Positions 33,138 to 43,320 of a DNA stretch of 64,000 nt are shown here, piece by piece (the stretch's first letter is position 1; each line of letters starts with the position of its first letter). Origin of the DNA: Calocera cornea HHB12733 (taxonomy: Eukaryota; Basidiomycota; Dacrymycetes; Dacrymycetales; Dacrymycetaceae). Position numbers and translations under genes: made by a program. The notes under the pieces were generated by a model. The model was not told where the DNA came from. It made no database searches and saw only the letters and a list, made by a program, of their open reading frames with translations. Location of the stretch: positions 73,776 to 137,775 of the forward strand of contig KV423914.1 of the NCBI GenBank assembly GCA_001632435.1, read 5' to 3'.

Positions 33138-34492
33138 ATGGATCCTTCCGACCCAGCCAGCTTCCACCACCGCACTGAGGCGCTGTCGACTGGGCGGACT
33201 TACCATTTTGTTGACCAAGTTCCTGTTGACTACAAACATGGGGAGACACCTGTCCTCCTTCTCCTACATGGCTTCCCGGATTTGTGGTGAGTGTGTCTAG
33301 TGACATCACTCTCGCGTGCTGCTAATATTCTGTCAAGGTATGGATGGAGAAATCAGATTGGCCCGTGGTGCCGGCATGGATGGCGCGTGATTGCCGTCGA
33401 CATGCTCGGATACGGAGGAACCGTCAGTCTTGTGCAGTTTGGAAACCGATTATCCCTGATTTAGGCCTTTAGTCTAAACCAGACGACGCACAGGAGTACT
33501 CGTCAGGGAAGATCGCCAAGGACCTCGCTTCATTGCTGGATGTCCTCTCAATCGACCGGGTAGTCGTGGTCGGCCATGATTGGGGCGCATATGCTGCATG
33601 GAAGTTCTGTCAATGGCAGACCAATCGTGTCCGAGCTGTCGTAACGTATGGATTGCCTACCTTCTACCCATTTGACTCTATACATGTCTTCGCAGACTCT
33701 CTGTTCCGTTGATGCCACGATCACCAGTGCTTACTCCGCTTCCCGCATTGGCAAAGATGATACCGGACTTCAGCTATATGGTCTGTGCCACGACTACCCC
33801 TTCATCTCCCTCTCTCACCTCTACTCGAAGCTCTTCTTCTCTGCCCCGGATTCGCCACCGAAATTGGAGAAAAATGTCAGTAACTTAAGATGGTGGTAAG
33901 GCGTCGCTCACTTCTCCACAGGCGGGAAAGACTATAGACTTGCTTTTCCGTTCATCAAAGACTTGGATCCGGGATTTGACTCGCAATAACGTTATGGAGC
34001 AGTCAATCGTCCACAATGATATCGGTCGGGGCGATCTTCTGAATGACAGCGTGAGATCACCTTGCACAGTGAGTTACGGCTCGAAGCTCATAGCCAGAGA
34101 TCAGGAACTTGCTTATTACTCCCAAAACTTCGTGAAAGGCGGTTTCAGAGGACCCACCAATTGGTATCGAGCTCTTGAATGGCACTGGCGGGAGGAGACA
34201 GGTATGCCCAATCGGAATGGTGTTTCTATTCAGTCTGGCTTACTCGCTTGGATCAGCCGCTAACCTGAAGCAGAACCTTCCTGCTACCTTACCAGCCTTG
34301 TTCTTCCACCCCGGAAGTGATCCTACCTCGCCTCAGTCTTCTGTGGATGCCATGAAGCCCCTCGTTCCGAATTTGGAAATCTTGCAGTGCAAGGGAGCGG
34401 GACATTGGCTCTTGTTGGAACGCAGTGACATGGTCACCCGGAAGACGATCGAGTGGTTGGACGAGCGGCTGAAAACCAGATCCAAACTGTGA
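33138..34492 (+). CDS. Epoxide hydrolase, alpha/beta-hydrolase fold
   Basis: Converts epoxides to diols. The start at 33138 reads MDPSDPASFHHRTEALSTGRTYHFVDQVPV. Conserved blocks: LLLHGFPDLW with the HGxP oxyanion motif, split by an intron so that TG joins G to give W; YGWRNQIGP; VIAVDMLGYGGT; SKPDDAQEYSSGKIAKDLASLLDVLSIDRVVVVGHDWGAYAAWKF with the Asp nucleophile in GHDWG. The lid region covers about 33700-34200 and includes SKTWIRDLTRNNVMEQ and GPTNWYRALEWHW, whose Tyr is a candidate epoxide-binding residue. C-terminal: PALFFHPGSDPTSP (charge-relay acid region) and CKGAGHWLLLERSD with the catalytic His. About 350 residues in six or seven exons. A haloalkane dehalogenase is unlikely given the lid WYR motif. 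It is intact as far as can be judged. Confidence 0.9.
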
Positions 34493-35286
34493 TTGGATAT
34501 GGGTATGACATGGGAGTTGTCAACAGATAGTAATCTGAATCGTTGAAGAGCACAGTTTGTTGACTGATTTGGGAGCGATCTATTCGATACGCAGTATTAG
34601 CCCTATGGTGAAATACGACTAGGACAAGCTTCAAATACAGTAGCTGAAAAGGCAAGTATTTCTCATAATATGAGCAATATCTCTTAGAAAACTTTTGTAA
34701 TACTCATGACCGAGCACAATGTATGAATGAGGACCAAAAGAGGGATCCTTGTTCATGTCAACTGCCGGTTGATATGAATCAGAGTAACATCACTGGCTGT
34801 CACAGCATGATGATATCAGGTGGCATGGCACGGAGTTCTCACATGGTAAATGGCATCGAGTAGGCCAGGATATATGCCGGAGACACTCGAGAAGCAGACG
34901 AGATTGCGATGCGGCGACGTGAGCACAGCGAGAGGGAGTGGGTCGGGAGAGGGGCCGGCTAAGTCGATCGGCTGGCTGTACAAAGAGTGGAGGGACGGAA
35001 GCATCTTGGCTCTGTCAGAACTTTTCGACGCGGCGGCCTTCCCCTCGCTTGTTTGCTCAAGGGGCCCATCCGCGCGCAGGGTATACCCGTCATTCGCTAG
35101 TGACTCGTGTGCGCTTCTTCCTCCTCTCTACCATCTGCAGGTTGCTCATAAGTCACTGTATCATTATAGTTAAGAAGTCCACTGCGATTTATTCTCGCCT
35201 TCTCATAAAGTACGTCAAAACACCGTGACAGGTCGCTTTGTGTGACTAACGCCGTAACGCAGAAACAGCGCAGCAAGTGCAAAACC
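34493..35286. other. Intergenic region upstream of the Btz-like gene
   Basis: 794 bp. The first 300 bp are AT-richer than the surroundings. No domain-bearing ORF. The downstream frame stays open to a GTG at 35242, but no ATG precedes 35287. Confidence 0.45.
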
Positions 35287-37770
35287 ATGATCATGGCTGC
35301 CACACCTACATCGCCAGCCGATATGGTGCCCAAGCTCGCTCAGCAGACGGCTTCAGTGCCAGATCTGCAACAGACTCAGCTTGCTGCGTCTTCTTCCGCT
35401 GGACCAGCCGCCCAACCCAGCAAGAAGGCGCGCAAGACCAAACACGCCCGCAGGCGCAGAAGGGGTGAGGAGGAGGAAAGTGATGAGGAGATTGTGAGAG
35501 AGGATGGGAGTGGGAGTGACAGTGGCAGAGAGTTGGTGATGAGCGAGACGGAGAGTGACGTGGAGGATGTTGATGAGCCGTCGGTGCTGGCTGTGAACGG
35601 TGATATGGTCGCCACCGGAGCTGCGCCGAGGACCGCGACCCCATCATTCATTCCTCAAGCTACGAACTGGTCCGACATGGTTACTTCGGAGCTGGATGGA
35701 GGCGGAGAGGCTTCGTTGCCCGTCATCGACTTTGCCGAGATGGCATCCGCTGGTGAGGCAGGGGTCAATGCCCCTGTCGATGCCCCTGTCCTGAACGGCA
35801 TTGAACCCGCAGAAGCGGCTGCTACGGCATCGACAAGCGAAGAGAAGCAGCCGACCCGAGGCGGTCAATCAGCGCGTCAAGTCTACCTCGATCGACTCAG
35901 CAACGACCCGCAGTTCATTCCTCGTGTCGGTGCTTTCTGGGGGCATGACGACCGCCTGCTCGATAAGGGCTTGCGCAGCATGAGCCCGTGGTGGCGTGAT
36001 CGGCAGATGGCTTTCCGAGGCCGGGGTGGGGTGGGAAGAGGAGCGCCTGAGGGTGGCTTTCGGGGGAGAGGGCGAGGGCGAGGAGGAGCCGCTGGAGGTT
36101 CGTACGGTGGACGAGGAGAAACGGATGCTCCCTCGGCGCCTATCCAACCGGTCGATTCCAAGCCCGAGCCTGAGGCCGGCCCATCGGCACCAGAGCCGGC
36201 GCCCGTTGCAGCAACCACCCCCCCGCCTCCCCCGTCCGTGCACCCTGCCGATCTGCAATGGGGACACGATGGCTTCGAGGAGATGAGGAGGGTAGATGCT
36301 GAGCGCGGAGCTCGTGGAAGGGGCCGAGGTGGACTTCGTGGACGGGGTGCCATGCGAGGCGCTTCTCCCGCTCGCGGCGGACCGCCTGTCAATGGAGCCC
36401 CGCACGCTGTACCTACCAAGGCGAACGCTGGACCGCCAGCGAAGAAGACCCGGCCCGAGAAACCGTGGACGAAGGACTTTGCTGCGCACCTGTATTCCGA
36501 TCCCGCTCTTCAGCCGAAGGAGAACGAGGGCGCCGGAATCCGACTGAAGTTCCCAGGTAGTCCCGACGATGGCGTCGTCGTTCGCTTACCTGCGGCTGCC
36601 TCAAAGGCGGAGAGGACCTCTTCACCGGCCAGTGTCGCCAGCTCGAAGAAGGGACCGAAGGTAAAGCTTCCAGGCGGTGCCAAGCCACAGGTGTCTTCCG
36701 AAGCAGCGTCAATCGTTGACGGTGGCGATTTCGCCCAGACGGTTGGAGGTGTCCCCCTCACATCGCCCCCTTCCGCTGAGCTCGTCATGGAGACCACAAC
36801 TGTGACGGTTGCTGTCCCGACTACATCGGCCACTGCCGCACCTGCGATCGAAGTGCCTGTGGTTGACCATGTCGCCAAACTGGAGAAGCAGTTCGAGCAG
36901 CTTGCGGTGCAGCAACATCAGACCACCATGTCGCAGTCGAGGCAGGAGGCAGCTACCACCGTCAATGGCCTTCATGCTGCTGCACCAGACCCAAATTCTG
37001 TCGACTCCCTTCCTGGAACCGCCCGATCCGATGTTGCCCCGCCCCCGCACGTCCAGGTACCGCATCAGGCGTACCCTCAATATGGCTACAGCATGGGGCT
37101 TCCGCCTGGCATTGCGATGGACGAAAACGGAGTATGCTTTGAAGTCGCAACTGGTCGCGTTGTAATCCTGCAGCAGCCGGCGCCGGCTCCGATGTACCAT
37201 CCTCGCCCAGGCCCGGCTAACTTTGTACCTCCTCATCTACGGGGGATGCAAAACCCGTCGCCGGACACCTATGCGCCCTCACCTTTCTCCGACAGTGCAC
37301 AAGCTACACCTCCGGAAGGCTATCCCTATCCCGATCCGTCTAGTGGGGCATACTTCGCGCAGCGTCGTCCGTCCGGCGCGGTGTCCATCCGGTCCCCCAC
37401 AGAGCCTTCCGCTGGTGGGAAACCCGGGGTCGCCTCGTCTCTTCTTCGCGCCGCTGTGCATGCCGCCCCTTTCCAGCCGACCCGACCTCTGGTCACTCCG
37501 CAGTCTGCGCCGTATATGCCTCGGCCGGGTTACTTCACCGGGCATTACGACGTATCACCAGTCCGCGTCAATGGACCATCGTCGCTTCCCGACGATCCTG
37601 CGATCGTTGCACAGGATCCGGCTCTGGCCCAGTACACTCAGTACTATTCTGCAGAGCAGATGTATGGCTTCCCGCAGGGCGAGTACGCATATACGCCCTA
37701 CGGATATGAGGGCATGCCTGAGGGCTACCCGCCACCTTCGGACGGTCGTGGTCCCGCTGTGTATTACTGA
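35287..37770 (+). CDS. Btz/CASC3 (MLN51)-like exon-junction-complex protein with RGG region
   Basis: CASC3/Barentsz binds eIF4A3 and RNA in the exon junction complex. The start at 35287 (MIMAATPTSP) is the first ATG in frame. Then a basic patch (KKARKTKHARRRRRGEEEESDEE) and acidic residues. The Btz-like core begins ARQVYLDRLSNDPQFIPRVGAFWGHDDRL (family pattern: FIPR-G-F--HD-R). It is interrupted by about 100 residues rich in RGG/RGRG and Pro/Ala (AFRGRGGVGRGAPEGGFRGRGRGRGG). It resumes DLQWGHDGFEEMRRVDAER, the W-HD-FEE part. A second RG-rich stretch (GARGRGRGGLRGRGAMRGASPARGG) follows. The C-terminal half is low-complexity Pro/Tyr/Gln/Ser, with PANFVPPHLRG near residue 650. It appears to be intronless, about 828 residues. 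Btz assignment rests on short motifs, so it is moderate; a generic RGG RNA-binding protein is the alternative. Confidence 0.75.
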   Translation: MIMAATPTSPADMVPKLAQQTASVPDLQQTQLAASSSAGPAAQPSKKARKTKHARRRRRGEEEESDEEIVREDGSGSDSGRELVMSETESDVEDVDEPSVLAVNGDMVATGAAPRTATPSFIPQATNWSDMVTSELDGGGEASLPVIDFAEMASAGEAGVNAPVDAPVLNGIEPAEAAATASTSEEKQPTRGGQSARQVYLDRLSNDPQFIPRVGAFWGHDDRLLDKGLRSMSPWWRDRQMAFRGRGGVGRGAPEGGFRGRGRGRGGAAGGSYGGRGETDAPSAPIQPVDSKPEPEAGPSAPEPAPVAATTPPPPPSVHPADLQWGHDGFEEMRRVDAERGARGRGRGGLRGRGAMRGASPARGGPPVNGAPHAVPTKANAGPPAKKTRPEKPWTKDFAAHLYSDPALQPKENEGAGIRLKFPGSPDDGVVVRLPAAASKAERTSSPASVASSKKGPKVKLPGGAKPQVSSEAASIVDGGDFAQTVGGVPLTSPPSAELVMETTTVTVAVPTTSATAAPAIEVPVVDHVAKLEKQFEQLAVQQHQTTMSQSRQEAATTVNGLHAAAPDPNSVDSLPGTARSDVAPPPHVQVPHQAYPQYGYSMGLPPGIAMDENGVCFEVATGRVVILQQPAPAPMYHPRPGPANFVPPHLRGMQNPSPDTYAPSPFSDSAQATPPEGYPYPDPSSGAYFAQRRPSGAVSIRSPTEPSAGGKPGVASSLLRAAVHAAPFQPTRPLVTPQSAPYMPRPGYFTGHYDVSPVRVNGPSSLPDDPAIVAQDPALAQYTQYYSAEQMYGFPQGEYAYTPYGYEGMPEGYPPPSDGRGPAVYY

Positions 37771-38619
37771 ACAACATTCATCTCTCCTATTTCGCCCATC
37801 TCCCAACTCTTGACCCCAGTTGGCTCACCTTATGCATGTCTTGGTGACCTTTCCCCTCCCTAGCAGCACGAAAATCCAGCAGTTTCTGTCGCGTGACCAT
37901 TTGTCGCTCGCGTTAGGTTGTACTCTTCCCTTCTACTCTATTCTCTGCTTCACGATAACGCATAGCCTAGTCCCTTGTTCATTTCGAGTCTGTATTATCA
38001 TGGTTGATGTTTGTTCGTCTTCACACTTCTGTCAATGTTTATCTTTTCCGGACAAATTCCTCAGCTTGATCGTGTGCTCACGACCAGAAAATGATCGAAG
38101 GCACTACCGAGCGGCGGTGCTGACTCATGTATAGGACTCATCGTCATAGCATAAGTTACGGGATCTAATGTCGGAGTGTGAAAGTGGGAACGGGGCAGAA
38201 ATTGAGACGCGGAGCTGGAGCGGACGACCAGCATAAGGTCGTCACCGACCACCACCATCACTTGCCCATTCTAACCCCCCACAACGTCGTCTCGAGTCTC
38301 TGGTGCAACATCCACAGCTCAGGACAGTCATAGACGAGGAGGAGGTCCGATTAGGACTCTCAGTGGTGCTATTGCAGGTAATTATCAGTCCATTTGGGCC
38401 TATCGTGCCACGGTGAGGGGGCGTAAATGACCTGTGCCGCTTACGCCTCTTCGTGATGGGGCACGATAGGTCGCGAAACACCTTCGGTGATCTCTCTCAT
38501 TGAGATCAGTCATACTGACAGTTGTATTCGTGTCCCTCAGCAGCAGGATTGACGCGCCTGGAACCGCTCTGACTACCTCCATTCGCTCCTTTCACGACCA
38601 AATCGTTCACGAATCCAAT
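37771..38619. other. Intergenic region upstream of TFIIB
   Basis: 849 bp between two same-strand genes. No supported ORF. Holds the 3' UTR of the Btz-like gene and the TFIIB promoter. Confidence 0.45.
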
Positions 38620-39805
38620 ATGACTGCCGTCGTTGCCCCCTATCCCGTCATGTCCGCCGGTCCGATCGCGAAGTCGCCAGACTTCATTCCGGACCTGAAC
38701 GTCCGACTCATCTGCCCTGAGTGCAAGGACCCAGTGCCCAATATCGTCGAGCAGTACTCGTCGGGCGATTTGGTGTGTGGGAATTGCGGGATGGTGCTGG
38801 GTGATCGGATTATTGATACGAGGAGCGAATGTGAGTTGACTCATCCACCGCCGTTTTGGACTTTTACTAAGTCTTTCATACAGGGAGGGTAAGTCCCTGT
38901 GCTTGATGTGTGGTGAGAAGAGTTTTTTCATCCTTCTAATGTAGACGTTCGCGAACGAAGAGGGAGACGATCCTTCTCGTGTCGGTGCCGCCTCTGATCC
39001 CCTGATGGACGGCATGGAACAACTCGATACGGTCATTAGCTTCCAGGACGGCGGTTCTGGTCTTGCCCGAGAGCTGCAGCGTGCGTCTGCGAAGACGCAA
39101 GCGTTCAAGGACGGCAAGACGATGATGGAAGGCTTTAAGAAGATCTCGCAGTTCTGCGATTCCATCTCTCTTCCCAAAGTGATCTCGGATACCGCGAAGC
39201 AGCTGTACAAGCGCGTCGAAGAGGACCGGATCCTGAAGGGAAAGAGGATGGACGCCATCGTCGCTGCCTGCATCTTCATCGCCTGTCGCCAAGGACATGT
39301 GCCGCGTACATTCCGAGAGATCTGCAACATCACCAAGGTGAACAAGAAGGCTCTCGGACAGTGCTACAAGGCCATGGAGGCATATTTCCGCCTGAACGTC
39401 AGCGGCGGCGCCACTTCGAGCACGAACCGCGTCGACATCCACTTGGCAGGAAGCGGCTCCAAAGCATCCGCCGAGGAGCTCATTCCGCGCTTCTGCAACC
39501 ATCTTGGGCTTCCTGTCAGCGTCGAACGAGCTTGCGTCCAGGTTATCGTCAATGCCCGCGAGCAGGGTATCAACGCTGGACGTAGCCCGCTCTCGATCGC
39601 TGGAGGCGCCCTGTACTTCACGACACATCTCCTCGGACAAGCGAAGCATGCCCGTGACATCAGCAAGGTTGCCAATGTCAGCGAGAGCACCATCAAGCTT
39701 GTCTACAAAGGATTTGTGGCCGAGAAGGAGAAGCTAGTGCCGAAGCAGTGGCTCGAAGATGGCAGGGCCAAGTGGGACAGGCTCCCGATAGAGACGTCGA
39801 AGTGA
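38620..39805 (+). CDS. SUA7: Transcription initiation factor IIB (TFIIB)
   Basis: General RNA polymerase II factor that bridges TBP and polymerase. The start at 38620 reads MTAVVAPYPVMSAGPIAKSPDF. Zn ribbon: ICPECKDPVPNIVEQYSSGDLVCGNCGMVLGDRIIDTRSE, with CxxC...CxxC. The conserved SEWRTF block (B-reader) is assembled from three exons. These are ...GAA T ending at 38830, a 5-nt exon GGAGG at 38884-38888, and ACG TTC from 38945. The introns are 38831-38883 (53 bp) and 38889-38944 (56 bp). Two cyclin repeats follow without introns: FKKISQFCDSISLPKVISDTAKQLYKRVEEDRILKGKRMDAIVAACIFIACRQGHVPRTFREI and IPRFCNHLGLPVSVERACVQVIVNAREQGINAGRSPLSIAGGALYFTTHLL. It ends WDRLPIETSK. About 350 residues, normal length. 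Confidence 0.97.
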
Positions 39806-40009
39806 CCTGGCTGCCGGTGTACGAACTATAAACCCATAACTCACGACCTAACCTGTAGGATGTTTAGTATTGTATGACCCTCCTTTGACACTCGCTGGTG
39901 TTCTACACATTTTCATGCGCATATGCCAATGTGATTAATTGTAGAACAAATGCATGCCCCAAACACTCAACAGATTAAGGAATACAGAAAGGATGAGTAG
40001 ACCACAACG
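39806..40009. other. Convergent 3' spacer between TFIIB and RRS1
   Basis: 204 bp; must contain both 3' ends. No gene. Confidence 0.4.
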
Positions 40010-41119
40010 CTACTTTCTCTTTCCTCCTCGCCCCTTGCCATCCTTGCCAGGACGCCCACCAGTGCGCTCTCCAGAGAGGCCACCGGTGCGGCTCTCGTGC
40101 CGAATCGCCTTGCGTACATTGAGGACATCATCCCCTCCTTCCGCCCTTGCCCGCTTGGACGGCCTGCTCGTATCGAGCTTGGACAGAATGGCAAGTGCAG
40201 AAGCCTTCTCCGAGTCGGCAGATTTCTCGTTAGGGTCAAACTTGCGCTTCACACCACGCAGCTTGGGCTCGCCCTGGAACTTCTTGTCGAACTTGCCCAT
40301 GCTCGCGGTGCTAATCCGAGTCTGAGCAAGGTCTCGTTCCAGCTCGGTCTTGCGCTTTTCTCGTTCCTGAGGTAGAGAGGCAGATGCATTAGAGCGCTCG
40401 GCTCGCTGGATATTCTTCGTCTGCTGAGCGGCGTTCTTAGCTACGCGTTTCTTCTTCGCGTCACGAGCCTCCTTGACGGGGTCGAAGTCCGCAGCTGGAA
40501 GCAGTCACGTAAGTATTATGAGATACGGAAGAGAAAAGACGGGACATACGAGCATTCGCAGGCACTTCAACGAGCCACTGCTCCTCAAGCTCCTTATTCT
40601 TGCCTCCTCGTCCCCAACGATCCCTGAACTCCTGCTTCTCCTCATCCCAAATCTTTTTCTCTGTCCTCTTCTTCTGAATACCCTTTGCAGCGGCAAACTT
40701 CTCCCATTTCGTGGGAGGCTTGGGTTTAGGCAGAGGCTTAGCTCGAGGAAGGGTGGTGGTAGGAGGAGGAAGTTTGGCCAGGGGCCCGTCCTGAGAGGAC
40801 TCGATAGGTAAAGAGAATAGATGGTTGATCAAAAGTTGTGCGTTGTCCCGAGCTACAGATTGGAGGTACTCCTCTCGGTTATTTCTTGAGGAGCGTGAGC
40901 TGGTTATATGTAGTGTTCGGACAGCATACGCACTTGTATTCTTCCTCGTCTATGGGGTTCGGATCCGTCGCAGCCAGGTAACCGATGTCGATGTCGAGAG
41001 GAATCTCCTTCTCGACCTGGATGGACTTTCTAGTCATACAATCAGACGTGTATAACGCTCAAGCAAAGTTGAACTCACTGTTTTGACGCACCAGCCTGCA
41101 GGAGCTCAGAAACGTCCAT
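40010..41119 (-). CDS. RRS1: Ribosome biogenesis regulatory protein RRS1
   Basis: Nucleolar 60S assembly factor that works with Rpf2 to load the 5S RNP. The start at 41119 reads MDVSELLQAGASKQ, followed after an intron by KSIQVEKEIPLDIDIGYLAATDPNPIDEEEY. The next exon has EEYLQSVARDNAQLLINHLFSLPIESSQDGPLAKLPPPTTTLPRAKPLPKPKPPTKWEKFAAAKGIQKKRTEKKIWDEEKQEFRDRWGRGGKNKELEEQWLVEVP. This carries the family hallmarks LPR-KP-PKPK, TKWEKFA--KGI-K and W-DE--E---RWG. The C-terminal part reads DFDPVKEARDAKKKRVAKNAAQQTKNIQRAE, then SMGKFDKKFQGEPKLRGVKRKFDPN. It ends in a basic tail (GGRPGKDGKGRGGKRK). About 330 residues, with three or four short introns. Length and motif order match the family. Confidence 0.95.
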
Positions 41120-41378
41120 TGTGGGGCGCATATGAAGAACTGCCAGTCGGGCGACTGCAGGAGGGGCCTTAGGGGTTCTCTGTGATTTTCAACACTGCCA
41201 CTAGACACATATTTTTCCACGACGCCGGCGCCTACAGCGCTGACTGCGCTGTCAAAATCTCCAAATGCACATCAAGGCTCATAGAGGCCTATCGGAACGG
41301 TCATAAAGTGTATCATAATCAACGGGTATGGAACGAAAGCCAGATATATCCGCAAACTACTAGGAACACCATGACCCT

Positions 41379-43163
41379 CTACTTATCTGGAACACCATTT
41401 ACATTCTCCGTTGGTGCGGTAGTAGATGGAGACACCACCAGACCGGTGGGTGCTTTGGTGGGCTGGGCGACGCTGGCGGAACGTGCACCAGTACCAGATC
41501 GATTGGGGACGAGCAAGCTCTGGAAGAAGTTCTGCAGCACCTCGTGTTGCGAGCTGCCGCCTGGCGTTCCTGGTGTTCGGCCAATGGGTTCTGTAGGGCT
41601 GACAGGGAGACGCGGTGTTCGCGATACCGATGCTATGGACGCAGGCGTGGATCGTGGTGGTGCTTCTCTGCCCGTCTGGGGCTCTTCGGTTTCCATCTCC
41701 TGCATTGCCTTCTCCACACTGGGCAGATTGAAGCTGCTGCTTCCCATGGGCCCCACGACGCCGGCCTCGATGGCTCCAGCTTGTCCACTGACGGCAATTG
41801 GTTGCCGAAATGTGGCACGTGGGTCGCGGTCCTTCTGAAGAGCCTCGTAATGAGCAGCGAGGAATGCTTGCTCCGCTTTGGGGATGATGAGGGGTGGTGG
41901 CGCTTTGGCCTGGATGTCTTGATGAGGGCCGATGATCTCCTTGAACCAGTCCTGAGCGCCGCCGGCCGGCGTCGCCTCGGCGGAATCAAGGTCAGACTCC
42001 CAACCTTCACCCCATCTCCGTACGTCAAACTCTTCACGCAGGATCTTTATTTTGCCCCAGCTGTCCCATCCGACGGGTATCAGAATGCGGTCCCGGTCTA
42101 GAGCATTGGCTCGTAGTGCAAAGGGGAAAGGATTCCGGGGCAGCGGCTCATTCGGCGCCACTGCAGTGGGTATGAAGAGTAGATGAAGTGCATAAGCACG
42201 CAATGTCGACAGTGTTTGTGGTGCGCGCGTCGTGTAAAAAAGTGCGGCGCCATCTGGATATTCGCGTCAGCAAGTGTCCCCGAATACCTCGACTCTCAGC
42301 GCACATCTCAAGCAAATGGTTCGTAACACCTGGATGATCGCGTCCTGTCGCTCCTCCCACATACTGTTCTTCGTCATGCCTCCTATACCCATGGATTGAC
42401 TAGGTCCCGCAGTTCCAGAGAGACTGTCATCCATGAGGTCTGCTTTCGTACAGACGACAATGATGGGGACGCCAGCAGCATTGCTTGTGAGGGTCCCGTC
42501 CCCTAGTGGTAGTAGAGTGCTTGACAGCGATGCGGGATTTGACGTCTCCGTCGATCCTGGCTCGGTATAATGTTGTATATGCAGTCGTACTAAGATGATT
42601 GTGAGTTGACAGCCGGTGGAATGTGATACACTGCGCACATCGCTCCTTCGCTTCGTCTCGCAACACATCCAGATCCCTCCCCTTGTCTGCTTCTGCCCAA
42701 TGCTCCACCCACTTGAGCCACTTCTCCAATTGAGGAACAAATGTCCAGGGCTGGGTCCAGTCAAGCACAATCATGACTAGTGTATGGGGAAGGCTCGTTC
42801 GCGGAGGAATGAAATGGTCGACGAGCGCTAGGTGGGACGGAGCTGATGACGGCACACTGTAGACTGAGAGTCTTGCGAGAGTATCTGTCACAGGCATCAG
42901 AGGATGCTCATATATGCTGTATGCATCTACTTGCCCTCATCGGCATCATCCTTGACGTCCGACCACCCATAGCCGAGCGCGAAGTCAGCGCTCTGAGCCT
43001 CATCCTCAGTCTTCCCCAACAGCGCCTGCACGAGCGTGCTCTTTCCCGTATGCTCCTCGCCCAAAACCAAGACATTCTTGGAAGGTATCGACCGGGTTGA
43101 TGAGACGGAATTCAGGATAGATGACCATAGTTCTTGCACCGGAGAGGAGGACCGCACGCTCAT
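41379..43163 (-). CDS. Dynein light intermediate chain
   Basis: Subunit of cytoplasmic dynein that links the heavy chain to cargo adaptors. The start chosen is 43163 (MSVRSSSPVQELWSSIL); an upstream in-frame ATG at 43244 would add 27 Ser/Pro-rich residues. The G-like domain opens with KNVLVLGEEHTGKSTLVQALLG, a P-loop with GKST. Then DFALGYGWSDVKDDADE, DTLARLSVYSVPSS, HTLVMIVLDWTQPWTFVPQLEKWLKWVEHWAE, and GVPIIVVCTKADLMDD (NKxD-like TKAD), and QDAIIQVLRTICL. The second half reads DGAALFYTTRAPQTLSTLRAYALHLLF, RANALDRDRILIPVGWDSWGKIKILREEFD, and AQDWFKEIIGPH. The C-terminal adaptor-binding tail is Ser/Pro/Thr-rich, with a helix HEVLQNFFQSLLV that resembles the hook-binding helix. It ends ENVNGVPDK. 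About 510 residues, four or five introns. Confidence 0.92.
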
Positions 43164-43320
43164 TGTGGTAGGAGTCGAACCGATGAGGTGTACGACAGGC
43201 GACGACGACGCGTCGGAGGCATGCAAAGATGGGGACCCTTTCACGCGTCGGTAGTTACGGCGCCTTCACCACAGTCCCCGGCCAGCTCATTCGTCACAGA
43301 GCATATGAAGCGCCGCGATC
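43164..43320. promoter_or_regulatory. Divergent promoter region, dynein light intermediate chain and TIP41
   Basis: 157 bp between opposed start codons (76 bp if the upstream dynein ATG at 43244 is used). Role inferred from orientation. Confidence 0.45.

Noticed and set aside
43165..43185. GAGTCGAACC, similar to a reverse-strand tRNA T-loop
   Set aside because: No cloverleaf can be drawn; it is in the start region of the dynein light intermediate chain gene.
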